Source: CAYSZX01 sp964548875 (lineage in GTDB: Bacteria > Patescibacteriota > Minisyncoccia > Minisyncoccales > JANBVM01). Taken from it: DNA of 35,942 nucleotides. The stretch lies in contig CAZJSP010000003.1 of the NCBI GenBank assembly GCA_964548875.1, positions 1-35,942 of the forward strand, written 5' to 3'. Below are positions 6,703 to 15,027 of the stretch, piece by piece (the first letter of the stretch is position 1; each line of letters begins with the position of its first letter). The notes below the pieces were generated by a model, which saw only the letters and a list, made by a program, of their open reading frames with translations, was not told the DNA's origin and made no database searches. The position numbers and the translations under genes were made by a program.

Positions 6703-8616
6703 ATGGCAAAAAAGAAAAAATCAAATTATACGGCAAAAGACATTCAGGTTTTAAAAGGGTTAACTCCAATTAGAAAAAGGCCTGGAATGTATATAGGGTC
6801 AACAGGATCTCAAGGATTACATCATCTTATTGTTGAGGTTGTTGGAAACAGCATTGATGAGGCGATTATGGGTTATTGTGATGAGGTTAAGGTTTCTTTC
6901 TTACCGAAGAATAGGATCTTAATTGAGGATAATGGAAGAGGAATTCCGGTTGATAAACATTCTCAAACTAAAAAATCAGCTTTGGAGACCATTATGACCA
7001 CTCTTCATGCTGGAGGTAAGTTTGGGAGTAAGGCCTATGACTCAACAGGAGGATTACATGGTGTTGGAATTTCAGTAGTTTCGGCTTTATCAGAATATAT
7101 GCAGGTTACTGTTTGTCGTGATGGTTATAAATATACCCAAGAATATTCAAAAGGAAAAGCTACCAGTAAGCTGAAGAAGGTAGGGAAGTGCAAGGGAAGC
7201 GGAACAACTATTTTATTTGAGCCAGACCCTACAATATTCCGTAATTTAAAGTTTAATAAGAAAAAGATTATTAATTATTTACGTCAGCAAGCCTATTTAA
7301 CTAAGGGATTAAAAATTGTTTTTAAAGATGAAACAATAAAACCTACCTATGATTATGTTTTCTATTTCGAAGGGGGGATTGTCTCTTATCTAAAATATTT
7401 AATTGGTAGTAAGAAATTAGTTAATAAAGATGTTTTTTATTGCCATGATGGGGAAGAGGGAATTTTAGTTGAATGTGCTTTTATTTATACTGATGACTAC
7501 GAAACTTCTGAAAATACTTTTGTAAATAATATTTGTACTCATGAGGGAGGAACACATCTGACTGGCTTTAGAAGTGCCTTGACCAGAACCGTTAATGATT
7601 ATGCTAGAAGTAACGGGTTTTTAAAAGAAAAAGAACCTAATTTTAGCGGAAGAGATGTGAGGGAGGGATTAACTGCTATTGTTTCCGTTAAGGTTCCAGA
7701 ACCTCAGTTTGAAGGACAGACAAAAGGTAAGCTGGGTAATCCTGAAGCTAAAACAGCCGTAGAAAGAGTTGTTAATACAGCTTTGTTAGATTTTCTTGAG
7801 AGAAACCCTCAAAATGCTAAAAAAATTATTAGTAAATTTATTCTTACTCAGAAAGCAAGAAAAGCAGCTAAAGCAGCCAAAGACACTATTTTAAAGAAAA
7901 AATTATTAAAAGGGTTGGCTTTACCTGGAAAATTAGCTGGCTGTACTTCAAGAGAGCCAGAAAAATCAGAACTTTACATTGTAGAGGGTCAATCAGCTGG
8001 AGGCAGTTCTCGACAAGCTAGAGATCGTCATTTTCAAGCCATCCTTCCCTTAAGAGGAAAAATACTAAATGTAGAAAGAGCTCGTCTTGACCGAATCTTA
8101 AATTCAAAAGAAATTAAATCTTTAGTTATTGCTTTAGGGACAGCCATATCTGATGATTTTGATATTGAAAAATTAAGATATCATAAAATTATTATTATGT
8201 GTGATGCTGATTCTGATGGTAATCATATTAAGACCTTACTTCTAACTTTATTCTATCGTTACTTTAGGCCACTAATTGATAATGGCCACATTTATGTTGC
8301 CTGTCCTCCTCTTTATAAAATAAAAGCAGGTAAAAAAAGAATCTATGCCTTTACAGAAAAGGAAAAATTAGATATTTTAAAGAAACTAGGAGATGTTAAA
8401 AAATCTATTCAAAGATACAAGGGATTAGGTGAAATGAATCCAGGAGAACTTTGGAAAACAACAATGAATCCCGAAAATAGGAAATTATTAAAAGTAACAG
8501 TTGAAGAGGCTAGAGAAGCAGATAAGATTTTTGACACTTTAATGGGAAAGGAAGTCTCCTTAAGAAAAAAGTTTATTCAAAATTATGCAGAGAAGGTGCA
8601 GAACCTTGATGTTTAA
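6703..8616 (+). CDS. gyrB: DNA gyrase subunit B
   Basis: GyrB is the ATPase and TOPRIM subunit of gyrase, which introduces negative supercoils. The 637-residue chain has the GHKL ATPase (RKRPGMYIGSTG; EDNGRGIPVDKH; GGLHGVGISVVSALSE), a transducer domain, TOPRIM with VEGQSAGGSSRQARD and MCDADSDGNHIKTLLLT, and the C-terminal QRYKGLGEMN motif. All TOPRIM acidic residues for metal binding are present, although the usual EGDSAGG is EGQSAGG. ATG 6703 was chosen over an upstream start at 6682 that overlaps pheT, because KKKKSNYTAKDIQVLKGL is the normal N-terminus. ParE is the alternative; NPENRKLLKVTVEEA favours GyrB. Confidence 0.9.
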   Translation: MAKKKKSNYTAKDIQVLKGLTPIRKRPGMYIGSTGSQGLHHLIVEVVGNSIDEAIMGYCDEVKVSFLPKNRILIEDNGRGIPVDKHSQTKKSALETIMTTLHAGGKFGSKAYDSTGGLHGVGISVVSALSEYMQVTVCRDGYKYTQEYSKGKATSKLKKVGKCKGSGTTILFEPDPTIFRNLKFNKKKIINYLRQQAYLTKGLKIVFKDETIKPTYDYVFYFEGGIVSYLKYLIGSKKLVNKDVFYCHDGEEGILVECAFIYTDDYETSENTFVNNICTHEGGTHLTGFRSALTRTVNDYARSNGFLKEKEPNFSGRDVREGLTAIVSVKVPEPQFEGQTKGKLGNPEAKTAVERVVNTALLDFLERNPQNAKKIISKFILTQKARKAAKAAKDTILKKKLLKGLALPGKLAGCTSREPEKSELYIVEGQSAGGSSRQARDRHFQAILPLRGKILNVERARLDRILNSKEIKSLVIALGTAISDDFDIEKLRYHKIIIMCDADSDGNHIKTLLLTLFYRYFRPLIDNGHIYVACPPLYKIKAGKKRIYAFTEKEKLDILKKLGDVKKSIQRYKGLGEMNPGELWKTTMNPENRKLLKVTVEEAREADKIFDTLMGKEVSLRKKFIQNYAEKVQNLDV

Positions 8617-8626
8617 TTAAATTATT

Positions 8627-8824
8627 ATGCAATCTAATAATGTTTTAGTAAAAATTGGAAGCTTCTTAAATGAAGTAAAGGTTGAAATGAAAAAAGTAGA
8701 ATGGCTAACAACAAAACAGACAATAAATAGTACTATTGTGGTTCTTGCTATTTCCTTGGTTGTCGCTACTTTTTTAGGTGGGCTTGATTATATTTTTAGT
8801 CAATTACTGAACTTATTTATTTAA
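8627..8824 (+). CDS. secE: Preprotein translocase subunit SecE
   Basis: This 65-residue protein has the SecE layout: an amphipathic N-terminal helix with FLNEVKVEMKKVEWLTTKQ, which contains the conserved KKVxWP-like region, then one transmembrane helix (about residues 34-53). SecE clamps SecY in the protein-export channel. nusG begins at the very next base after the stop, the classical secE-nusG pairing, which supports the call despite the short length. Confidence 0.93.
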   Translation: MQSNNVLVKIGSFLNEVKVEMKKVEWLTTKQTINSTIVVLAISLVVATFLGGLDYIFSQLLNLFI

Positions 8825-9370
8825 ATGAAAAAAGATACAAGAAAACAAGACAGGAATTGGTATGTTTTACATACCTATTCTGGTTACGAAGATTCGGTTG
8901 CTAAAAACCTTAAACAAAGAATCGAATCTTTAGAGATGGAAGACAAAATATTTGATGTGGTTGTTCCTAAAGAAAAAAAGATTAAAATTAAAAATGGTAA
9001 AAGAAAAGTTGTTGAGGAAAAAATATATCCAGGTTATGTTTTGGTTGAAATGATTGTTACTGAAGACTCCTGGTACGTTGTTAGAAACACCCCCAATGTA
9101 ACGGGCTTTGTTGGGTCGGGGACAACACCAGTTCCAGTTTCTCAGTCAGAAATCGATCATCTAAAAAAGAGGATGGAGGTTGAAGAGCCTAAACCTAAGA
9201 TTACAGTTAAGCCTGGAGAATTAGTAAAAATTACTGATGGTCCCTTTAAAGGTTTTGAAGGAAAGGTTTCAGAGGTAGATGAAGATCGAGAAAAAATTAA
9301 AGTATTAGTTAATATGTTTGGAAGAGACACCCCAGTCGAACTTGACTCTCTTCAAATTAAAAAATTTTAA
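8825..9370 (+). CDS. nusG: Transcription termination/antitermination factor NusG
   Basis: NusG binds RNA polymerase and links it to the ribosome or Rho. The N-terminal NGN domain starts at NWYVLHTYSGYED and includes IYPGYVLVEM and VRNTPNVTGFVG; the C-terminal KOW domain has ITDGPFKGFEGKVSEVDEDR. Length, 181 residues, is normal. It follows secE without a gap and precedes rplK by seven bases, preserving the widespread secE-nusG-rplK order. rplA, often next, is not found here. Confidence 0.97.
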   Translation: MKKDTRKQDRNWYVLHTYSGYEDSVAKNLKQRIESLEMEDKIFDVVVPKEKKIKIKNGKRKVVEEKIYPGYVLVEMIVTEDSWYVVRNTPNVTGFVGSGTTPVPVSQSEIDHLKKRMEVEEPKPKITVKPGELVKITDGPFKGFEGKVSEVDEDREKIKVLVNMFGRDTPVELDSLQIKKF

Positions 9371-9377
9371 ATAAATT

Positions 9378-9797
9378 ATGGCTAAAAAAGTTAAATCTGT
9401 TATTAAACTACAAATCCCAGCTGGAAAAGCTAATCCAGCCCCTCCTGTCGGTCCAGCTTTGGCCCCGCACGGCTTAAATATGGCAGAGATTTGTCAAAAA
9501 TTTAATAATATTACTAAAGATAAAAAAGGTATTATTCCGACAGTTATTACTATTTACGAAGATAAAAGTTACGATCTTAAAGTTAAAGAGCCTTTAACTG
9601 CTGATTTAATTAAAAAAGCAGCAAACATTGAAAAAGGATCAGGAGAGCCAAACAAGAAAAAAGTAGGAAAAATTACAAAAAAACAATTAGAAGAAATAGC
9701 TAAAGAGAAAATGCCTGACTTAAATACTACTAATTTAAAACAGGCAATGAAAATTGTAGCTGCTACAGCTAAAAATATGGGGGTAGAAATTAAATAA
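9378..9797 (+). CDS. rplK: 50S ribosomal protein L11
   Basis: L11 forms the base of the ribosomal stalk and contacts elongation factors. The 139-residue chain has the N-terminal signature IKLQIPAGKANPAPPVGPAL and the rRNA-binding C-terminal domain ending in AMKIVAATAKNMGVEI. Length is standard. It follows nusG and is followed by the dCMP deaminase five bases after its stop, rather than by rplA. The stalk partners rplJ and rplL lie 24 kb away. Confidence 0.97.
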   Translation: MAKKVKSVIKLQIPAGKANPAPPVGPALAPHGLNMAEICQKFNNITKDKKGIIPTVITIYEDKSYDLKVKEPLTADLIKKAANIEKGSGEPNKKKVGKITKKQLEEIAKEKMPDLNTTNLKQAMKIVAATAKNMGVEIK

Positions 9798-9801
9798 ATT
9801 T

Positions 9802-10323
9802 ATGGCCCAAAGACCATCTAAAGATAGATATTATCTCGACATAGCAAAACAAGTTGCTCAAAGATCAACTTGTTTTCGAGTAAAAGGAGGAGCAATTATT
9901 GTTAGAAATGACACAATAGTTTCAACTGGCTATATTGGAGCTCCAAGAAAAACTAAAGATTGTATTACAAGGGGTGATTGCTTAAGAAGAGAAATGAACA
10001 TTCCGCACGGGGAAAGATATGAGCTTTGCAGAAGTGTTCATTGCGAACAAAATGCAATTATTAATGCTGCTAGATCAGGAGCAAGTGTTATAGATGGAGA
10101 CTTATTTCTTTATGGAGAAAGAGAAGAAAACAAGCCGATTGATTTTTTTCCTTGTTTTATTTGTAAGAAAATGATTATTAATGCTGGAATAAATAGGGTA
10201 GTTTCTTCTTTAGAAAACGGGGAATTAAAGATTTTCAAAGTTGAAGAATGGGTAAAAGATTGGACCGAAAAAGACATGCTTGATGATCAATATAAATATG
10301 GAGAAAGTCAGAATAAAAAATAA
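9802..10323 (+). CDS. dCMP deaminase
   Basis: This zinc enzyme converts dCMP to dUMP, the substrate of thymidylate synthase. The 173-residue protein has the cytidine/deoxycytidylate deaminase signature: His80-Cys81-Glu82 in SVHCEQNAIINAARSG (zinc ligand and catalytic Glu) and Cys118-x-x-Cys121 in FPCFICKKMI. A substrate-loop region with GYIGAPRKTKDC and GDCLRREMNIPHG, also typical, precedes them. It starts the dTTP gene set: thymidylate kinase, ThyX and GlyA follow on the same strand with gaps of 8 bases or fewer, or overlaps. Resembles the ComEB group. Confidence 0.93.
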   Translation: MAQRPSKDRYYLDIAKQVAQRSTCFRVKGGAIIVRNDTIVSTGYIGAPRKTKDCITRGDCLRREMNIPHGERYELCRSVHCEQNAIINAARSGASVIDGDLFLYGEREENKPIDFFPCFICKKMIINAGINRVVSSLENGELKIFKVEEWVKDWTEKDMLDDQYKYGESQNKK

Positions 10324-10331
10324 TTTAATCA

Positions 10332-11033
10332 ATGGTTAATAAAAAAGGCAAATTAATTGTTTTTGAAGGTATAGATGGTTCTGGTAAATCAACCCAAAGT
10401 AAACTTTTTAAAAGATACTTAGAAAAACAGGGGGAGGAGGTTATTGAAATTAGTTTTCCTCAATATGGTAAAAAAAGTGCTGGTTTAATAGAAGAATATT
10501 TAAAGGGGGTTTATGGAAGCGCTGAGGAAGTTGGACCTTACAGAGCTTCTATTTTTTTTGCTTGCGATAGATATGACGCTTCTTTTCAAATTAAAGAATG
10601 GTTAGAAAAGGGTAAAATTGTAATTGCTGATCGCTATGTTTCATCTAATGCGGGCCATCAAGGAGGAAAGATTAATAATCCTCAAGAAAGAACTAATTTT
10701 TTAAAATAGCTATATAATTTAGAATATAATATTTTTCAAATTCCAAGGCCTGATATTGTTTTTATTCTAAAAACTTCCTCTAAAATTGCTAAAAAAATGT
10801 CAGGGAAAATTATTGATGAAGAAAAAAAGAGAAAAAAATCATCTTTTCTTGGAAAAAAGAAAAGAGATATTCATGAAATTAATCTTAAGCATCTAGACAA
10901 TGCTTTAAAATCCTATTTGGAATTAGCTCGAGAATTTCCAGACAATTTTAAAGTAATAGAATGTTTAAAAGAAGGGGAGCTGCTGTCCATTGAAGAAGTT
11001 TATAATAAATTAATAAAAGAATATAATAAATAA
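10332..11033 (+). pseudogene. tmk: Thymidylate kinase with in-frame TAG at an expected Trp
   Basis: Thymidylate kinase phosphorylates dTMP to dTDP. The frame from ATG 10332 to TAA 11031 covers a full 233-residue enzyme, but TAG at 10707-10709 (codon 126) interrupts it. Before the stop: P-loop FEGIDGSGKST (residues 9-19), FPQYGKKSAG, and the DRY motif CDRYDAS. After it, in the same frame: LYNLEYNIFQIPRPDIVFIL, the LID region and KKRDIHEINLKHL. In homologues the interrupted residue is Trp (FLxWLYNLEY), so one G to A change from TGG explains it. Everything downstream is well conserved, arguing against old decay. It may be suppressed, newly mutated, or a sequence error. The gene should be essential next to ThyX. 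Confidence 0.85.
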
Positions 11034-11034
11034 T

Positions 11035-11709
11035 ATGGCAAACATTCTTCAAAAAAAAGGTTCTCATAAAATTTTAGCTATTATGGCTGGAATAGACGAA
11101 ACAGCTTTAGAATTAATTGAGAGGGCGGGAAGAACAGCTTATCAGAGCAGAGATAAAATTAATAAAGGTTCAGCTGATAAGTTTGTAGAAATGATCAGAA
11201 AAAGAGGCCATGAAAGTGTTTTAGAGCATTCAGCAATGACGGTTGAATTTAATAATGTTTCTCGAGGTTTTACTCATGAGCTTGTAAGGCATAGATTGGC
11301 TAGCTTCACTCAGGAATCAACTCGTTATGTTGATGAAAGTGATTTTAATGCCATTATTCCTCCAACAAAAGACAAAGATAAAAAACTGGTTGAAATTGAA
11401 CTACCAAACAAAGAAAAAATTAAGGTTTCTTTTCAAGATTGGGCGGATCTAAATGAACAAATGTATCGAGGCCTTAGAAAGGAAGGTTGGCCCTGTGAAG
11501 ACGCAAGACAAATTTTACCAATTGGAATTAAGTCTCAAATTGTTATTACTGCTAATTTCAGAGAATGGAGGCATATTTTTAAATTAAGAACAAATCCTCG
11601 GGCTCATTGGGAAATTAGGGGAGTAATGACTAATCTTTTAAAAGAGGTGAAAAAAATTATCCCTATTGTTTTTGAAGATATTCAAATTAAAAATGGAACT
11701 AGAAAATAG
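11035..11709 (+). CDS. thyX: Flavin-dependent thymidylate synthase ThyX
   Basis: ThyX methylates dUMP to dTMP using methylene-tetrahydrofolate and reduced FAD. The family signature RHRx7S is present: Arg85-His86-Arg87 and Ser95 in RHRLASFTQESTRY. The upstream HESVLEHSAMTVEFNNVSR and downstream QILPIGIKSQIVITANFREW motifs are also typical. Length, 224 residues, is normal. It starts one base after tmk ends, and its last 17 bases overlap the start of glyA, whose product makes the folate cofactor. No thyA is present in the window. Confidence 0.96.
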   Translation: MANILQKKGSHKILAIMAGIDETALELIERAGRTAYQSRDKINKGSADKFVEMIRKRGHESVLEHSAMTVEFNNVSRGFTHELVRHRLASFTQESTRYVDESDFNAIIPPTKDKDKKLVEIELPNKEKIKVSFQDWADLNEQMYRGLRKEGWPCEDARQILPIGIKSQIVITANFREWRHIFKLRTNPRAHWEIRGVMTNLLKEVKKIIPIVFEDIQIKNGTRK

Positions 11710-12937
11710 AGATCCAACCATTTATCAACTAATTGAAAAAGAAATTCTTCGTCAAAAAGAAGGTATTGGTTTAATTGCTTCGGAGAATTATGCAAGCCCG
11801 GCTGTTTTAAAAGCCGTTGGTACTCCCTTAAGCAATAAATATTCTGAGGGATATCCCTTTAAAAGGTATTATGGGGGGAACCAATTTATTGACGAAATAG
11901 AAAATTTAGCAATTGAAAGAGCTAAAAAACTATTTGATGCAGAGCATGCGAATGTTCAGCCTCATTCTGGCTCTCAAGCTAATGCTGCCGTTTATTTGGC
12001 CCTTCTTAATCCAGGGGACAAGGTTTTAGGTTTTGATTTAAATGCAGGAGGACATTTAACTCATGGCTCTTCAGTTAACTTCTCAGGAAGACTCTATGAT
12101 TTTAAGCATTACGGAGTAGATAAAATAACTGAAATGTTAGACTATGATGAAATTGAAGAAATAGCTTTAAGTTTTAAACCAAAGTTGATTATTGCTTCAA
12201 CTACTGCCTACTCTAGAATTCTTGATTTTAAAAAATTTAAAGAAATTGCTAAAAAAGTTAATGCTTATTTAATGGCCGATATTGCTCATATCGCTGGCCT
12301 TGTTGTAACCGACCTTCACCCCTCTCCTTTCCCTTATTGTGATGTTGTGACTAGTACAACTCATAAAACATTAAGAGGGCCTAGGGGGGCGCTTATCCTC
12401 TCTAAAAGAGAATTAGCAGATACTATTGACAAGGCTGTTTTCCCTGGAACTCAAGGAGGACCCTTTGAAAATGTTATAGCGGGTAAAGCAGTTTGCTTTT
12501 TAGAAGCGATGCAAAAATCATTTCGTGAATATCAAGCTACTGTTTTGTCTAATGCAAAGGCTATGGTGAATGAGTTTCAGAAGCAAGGAGTGAGAGTTGT
12601 AAGTAGGGGAACCGATAATCATTTATTTATAATAGACATTTCTCAGTTTAATTTGAGCTCTCGTTTAATACAAGATGAACTAGAGAAATCAGGAATTTAT
12701 GTTAATAAAAACACAATTCCTTTTGATCAAAAATCTCCTTTTGATCCTTCAGGAATCAGAATGGGAACTCCTTCCATAACTACTAGGGGAATGGGTGAGC
12801 AGGAAAGCAGAGAAATTGTTAGACTAATTGTTAGATTGATTAAAAATCTACATAGACCAAAGATTAAAAAAGAAGTTAAGGAAAAGGTAAAAGATATTTG
12901 TAGTTCTTTTCCTATTTATGAGAATTTAAATTGGTAG
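11693..12937 (+). CDS. glyA: Serine hydroxymethyltransferase
   Basis: GlyA converts serine and tetrahydrofolate to glycine and 5,10-methylene-tetrahydrofolate, which ThyX uses. The 414-residue PLP enzyme has LIASENYASPAVLKAVG, GYPFKRYYGGNQFIDEIE, HSGSQANAAVY and the PLP lysine at residue 225 in TTHKTLRGPRGA. ATG 11693 was chosen; it lies inside the end of thyX and gives the normal N-terminus. The shared overlap suggests translational coupling. Its stop is two bases before the gatB start. Confidence 0.96.
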   Translation: MELENRDPTIYQLIEKEILRQKEGIGLIASENYASPAVLKAVGTPLSNKYSEGYPFKRYYGGNQFIDEIENLAIERAKKLFDAEHANVQPHSGSQANAAVYLALLNPGDKVLGFDLNAGGHLTHGSSVNFSGRLYDFKHYGVDKITEMLDYDEIEEIALSFKPKLIIASTTAYSRILDFKKFKEIAKKVNAYLMADIAHIAGLVVTDLHPSPFPYCDVVTSTTHKTLRGPRGALILSKRELADTIDKAVFPGTQGGPFENVIAGKAVCFLEAMQKSFREYQATVLSNAKAMVNEFQKQGVRVVSRGTDNHLFIIDISQFNLSSRLIQDELEKSGIYVNKNTIPFDQKSPFDPSGIRMGTPSITTRGMGEQESREIVRLIVRLIKNLHRPKIKKEVKEKVKDICSSFPIYENLNW

Positions 12938-12939
12938 AA

Positions 12940-14394
12940 ATGAAAAAAAAGATATTTAAACCAGTTATTGGTCTTGAAATTCATTCTGAACTAAAAACAA
13001 AATCTAAAATGTTTTGTTCTTGTCCAAATGATTTTAACTCTGAGCCGAATAAAAATATTTGCCCTCTTTGTCTTGGTCATCCAGGAACTTTACCGGTAAT
13101 TAATCAAGAAGCCGTTAAGCAAGTCATTAAGGCTGGGCTGGCTTTGAATTGTGAAATTGCTGAAGTGTCAAAGTTTGATAGAAAAAACTATTTTTATCCT
13201 GATCTACCCAAAGGGTATCAGATTTCTCAATATGATATGCCTTTTTGTAAAAATGGTTTTTTAAAAATTAATAATAAAAAAATTAGAATTAGAAGGATTC
13301 ATTTAGAGGAAGATGCGGGCAAACTTATTCATACTCATCAAAATTACAGTTTAGTTGATTTTAATAGGGCGGGAGTTCCTTTGATGGAGCTAGTAACTGA
13401 GCCCGATATTTATTCAGCTGAGGAAGCTATTTCTTTTGCTAAAGAATTACAATTGATTTTACGTTATTTAGATATTTCAGAAGCTGATATGGAAAAAGGA
13501 CAAATGAGAATTGAGGTTAATATTTCCCTTTCTCAATCTTCAGGGAAGCCAGATTTATCAGGAACCAGAATTGAGGTTAAGAATTTAAATTCTTTTAAAT
13601 CTGTAGAGGGAGCAATTGAATATGAAATTAAAAGACAATCAAGAGTTTTAGAAAAAGGGAAGAAAATTATTCAGGCTACTAGAGGTTGGGACGCTGACAA
13701 AAGAAAAACTATTGATCAGAGAAAAAAAGAAGACGCTCATGATTATCGCTATCTTCCAGAACCAGACTTATTACCTCTTATTTTTTCAAAAGAAGACATT
13801 GAAAGTATTAGGAAAGATGTTCCTGAATTACCCCAAGAAAAAAGAATTAGGTTTAAAAATATTTACCAATTAAAAGAAGATGATGTTGAATTTTTTATTC
13901 AAAATATAGAAATTGGATCTTTCTTTGAAAGGGTTATTGATATTTTTAATAAAAAGAAAAAAAAGAATTTTAATAATTTGGTTCAGTTAACAGCTAATTA
14001 TTTAATTAGTGATTTGCAAGGGCTACTTAATCAAAGCGAGGACATAGAAGAAATTTTATTCTCTCCAGATTCTTTTGCTGAGTTTATCCAACTAATTAAT
14101 AGTAAAGAAATTTCTAGTAAAATTGCTAAAAAAGTTCTTGCTAAAATGTTTCGGACAGGCAAAAAACCTTCTTTGATTATTAAGAAAGAGGGTTTGAAAA
14201 AAATGAATGATAAGGAAGAAATAAACGAGGTTGTTCAAAAAGTTTTCAAGGAAAACTCTAAAGCAGTTTCTGATTTCCGTTCAGGTAAAGAGAATGCCTT
14301 TAACTTCTTAATTGGACAAGTTATGGCTAAAACTCGAGGTAGAGCTAACTTAGAAAAAGTTAAAAAAGTATTAAAAGAAGAGTTAAAAAATTAA
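12940..14394 (+). CDS. gatB: Aspartyl/glutamyl-tRNA amidotransferase subunit B
   Basis: GatB is the kinase and tRNA-binding subunit of GatCAB, which amidates Glu-tRNA-Gln and Asp-tRNA-Asn. The 484-residue chain begins PVIGLEIHSELKTKSKMFCS, with the zinc cysteines CSC...CPLCLGHPG, then FDRKNYFYPDLPKGYQISQY, and a C-terminal YqeY-like tail domain (FLIGQVMAKTRGRANLEKV). ATG 12940 is preferred to TTG 12931, which overlaps glyA. gatA and gatC are not in the window. Its presence implies indirect charging of Gln and/or Asn. Confidence 0.96.
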   Translation: MKKKIFKPVIGLEIHSELKTKSKMFCSCPNDFNSEPNKNICPLCLGHPGTLPVINQEAVKQVIKAGLALNCEIAEVSKFDRKNYFYPDLPKGYQISQYDMPFCKNGFLKINNKKIRIRRIHLEEDAGKLIHTHQNYSLVDFNRAGVPLMELVTEPDIYSAEEAISFAKELQLILRYLDISEADMEKGQMRIEVNISLSQSSGKPDLSGTRIEVKNLNSFKSVEGAIEYEIKRQSRVLEKGKKIIQATRGWDADKRKTIDQRKKEDAHDYRYLPEPDLLPLIFSKEDIESIRKDVPELPQEKRIRFKNIYQLKEDDVEFFIQNIEIGSFFERVIDIFNKKKKKNFNNLVQLTANYLISDLQGLLNQSEDIEEILFSPDSFAEFIQLINSKEISSKIAKKVLAKMFRTGKKPSLIIKKEGLKKMNDKEEINEVVQKVFKENSKAVSDFRSGKENAFNFLIGQVMAKTRGRANLEKVKKVLKEELKN

Positions 14395-14399
14395 TTTAT

Positions 14400-14428
14400 T
14401 TGACCTGTTAAAATTTTCTTGTTACACT
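14400..14428 (+). promoter_or_regulatory. Promoter of the tyrosine-rich leader / HAD unit
   Basis: TTGACC (14400-14405) and TACACT (14423-14428) are separated by 17 bases. The leader peptide ATG lies eight bases after the -10, so the transcript would start at or very near that ATG and be leaderless. The -10 matches four of six consensus bases. Confidence 0.55.
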
Positions 14429-14436
14429 TTTATTAT

Positions 14437-14496
14437 ATGAAAACTAGAATTTCGCAAAAATATTATTACCACTACAACTTTCCCTTAGAAAGTTAG
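14437..14496 (+). CDS. Tyrosine-rich attenuator leader peptide
   Basis: A 19-codon frame encodes MKTRISQKYYYHYNFPLES. Four Tyr codons fall within five positions, followed by Asn and Phe, just before a chain of competing hairpins and a terminator. This is the arrangement of amino-acid biosynthesis attenuators, where ribosome stalling at scarce codons prevents termination. Six successive codons (TAT TAT TAC CAC TAC AAC) are all of the NAY type. The start codon lies at the predicted transcription start, so initiation would be leaderless. No homologue is recalled, so the sensed tRNA is inferred as tRNA-Tyr. Confidence 0.7.
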   Translation: MKTRISQKYYYHYNFPLES

Positions 14497-14562
14497 TTTT
14501 GGCTTACTTGCGAAAAATAATACTATCAAAACAACTAACTTTCTAACGAAAGTTAGTTTTTA
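14476..14562 (+). promoter_or_regulatory. Transcription attenuator before HAD gene
   Basis: Four segments can pair in mutually exclusive ways. Segment 1 is AACTTTC (14476-14482). Segment 2 is GAAAGTTAGTT (14488-14498). Segment 3 is AACTAACTTTC (14533-14543). Segment 4 is GAAAGTTAGTT (14548-14558) running into a T-run. 1:2 forms a 7-bp hairpin around the leader stop codon. 2:3 forms an 11-bp antiterminator. 3:4 forms an 11-bp terminator with loop TAAC. Segments 2 and 4 are identical. An outer inverted repeat, TTTCGCAA (14450) with TTGCGAAA (14508), also spans the leader. Confidence 0.8.
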
Positions 14563-14574
14563 ATTATAAAAAAT

Positions 14575-15012
14575 ATGAAAAAAATAATTATTTTTGACTT
14601 TAATAGAACAATTTATGATCCAATTCAAGATAAGATTGAAGAAAATCTAGATTCTATTTTAAAAAACTTAATTGATAAAGGATACGCCTTATATCTTGTA
14701 AGTCATGGAATAGCCAGCGACAAAAGCTTTATTGAAGAATTTAAAATCATTAATTTTTTTGAAGAAACTTATGTCACTAGAAATAAAAAGAAAGCCTTTG
14801 AAAGAATTTTAGATAAAAGTGAGGCTCAACCAGAATATAGTTTTGTTATTGGCGACAGGATTGAGGCAGAAATTAGAATCGGGAACATTTTAGGATTTAA
14901 TACGGTTTGGTTTAGAAAGGGTAAGCTTAAAAATAGAAGGGGAGAAGGTAGGGACGAAAAAGCGAATTATGTGATTGGTGATTTAAATGAATTAAATAAT
15001 TTAATTAATTAG
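14575..15012 (+). CDS. HAD-superfamily protein with variant motif I
   Basis: The 145-residue product has a HAD Rossmann core without a large cap. Motif I reads IIIFDFNRTIYDP: the nucleophile Asp8 is present, but the second aspartate of DxD is Asn10, so classical phosphatase chemistry is uncertain. Motif II is LYLVSHG, and the motif III/IV region is VIGDRIEAEIRIGNILGFNTV, with the acidic GD retained. It lies directly downstream of the attenuator, so its expression should depend on leader translation. Substrate and pathway are unknown. The stop is 87 bases before the ATP-grasp remnant, so the two may once have formed an operon. Confidence 0.75.
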   Translation: MKKIIIFDFNRTIYDPIQDKIEENLDSILKNLIDKGYALYLVSHGIASDKSFIEEFKIINFFEETYVTRNKKKAFERILDKSEAQPEYSFVIGDRIEAEIRIGNILGFNTVWFRKGKLKNRRGEGRDEKANYVIGDLNELNNLIN

Positions 15013-15027
15013 TTCGTTAACAAATCG

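Noticed and set aside
12931..12940. TTG start for gatB
   Set aside because: ATG 12940 gives the conserved N-terminus and avoids overlap with glyA.
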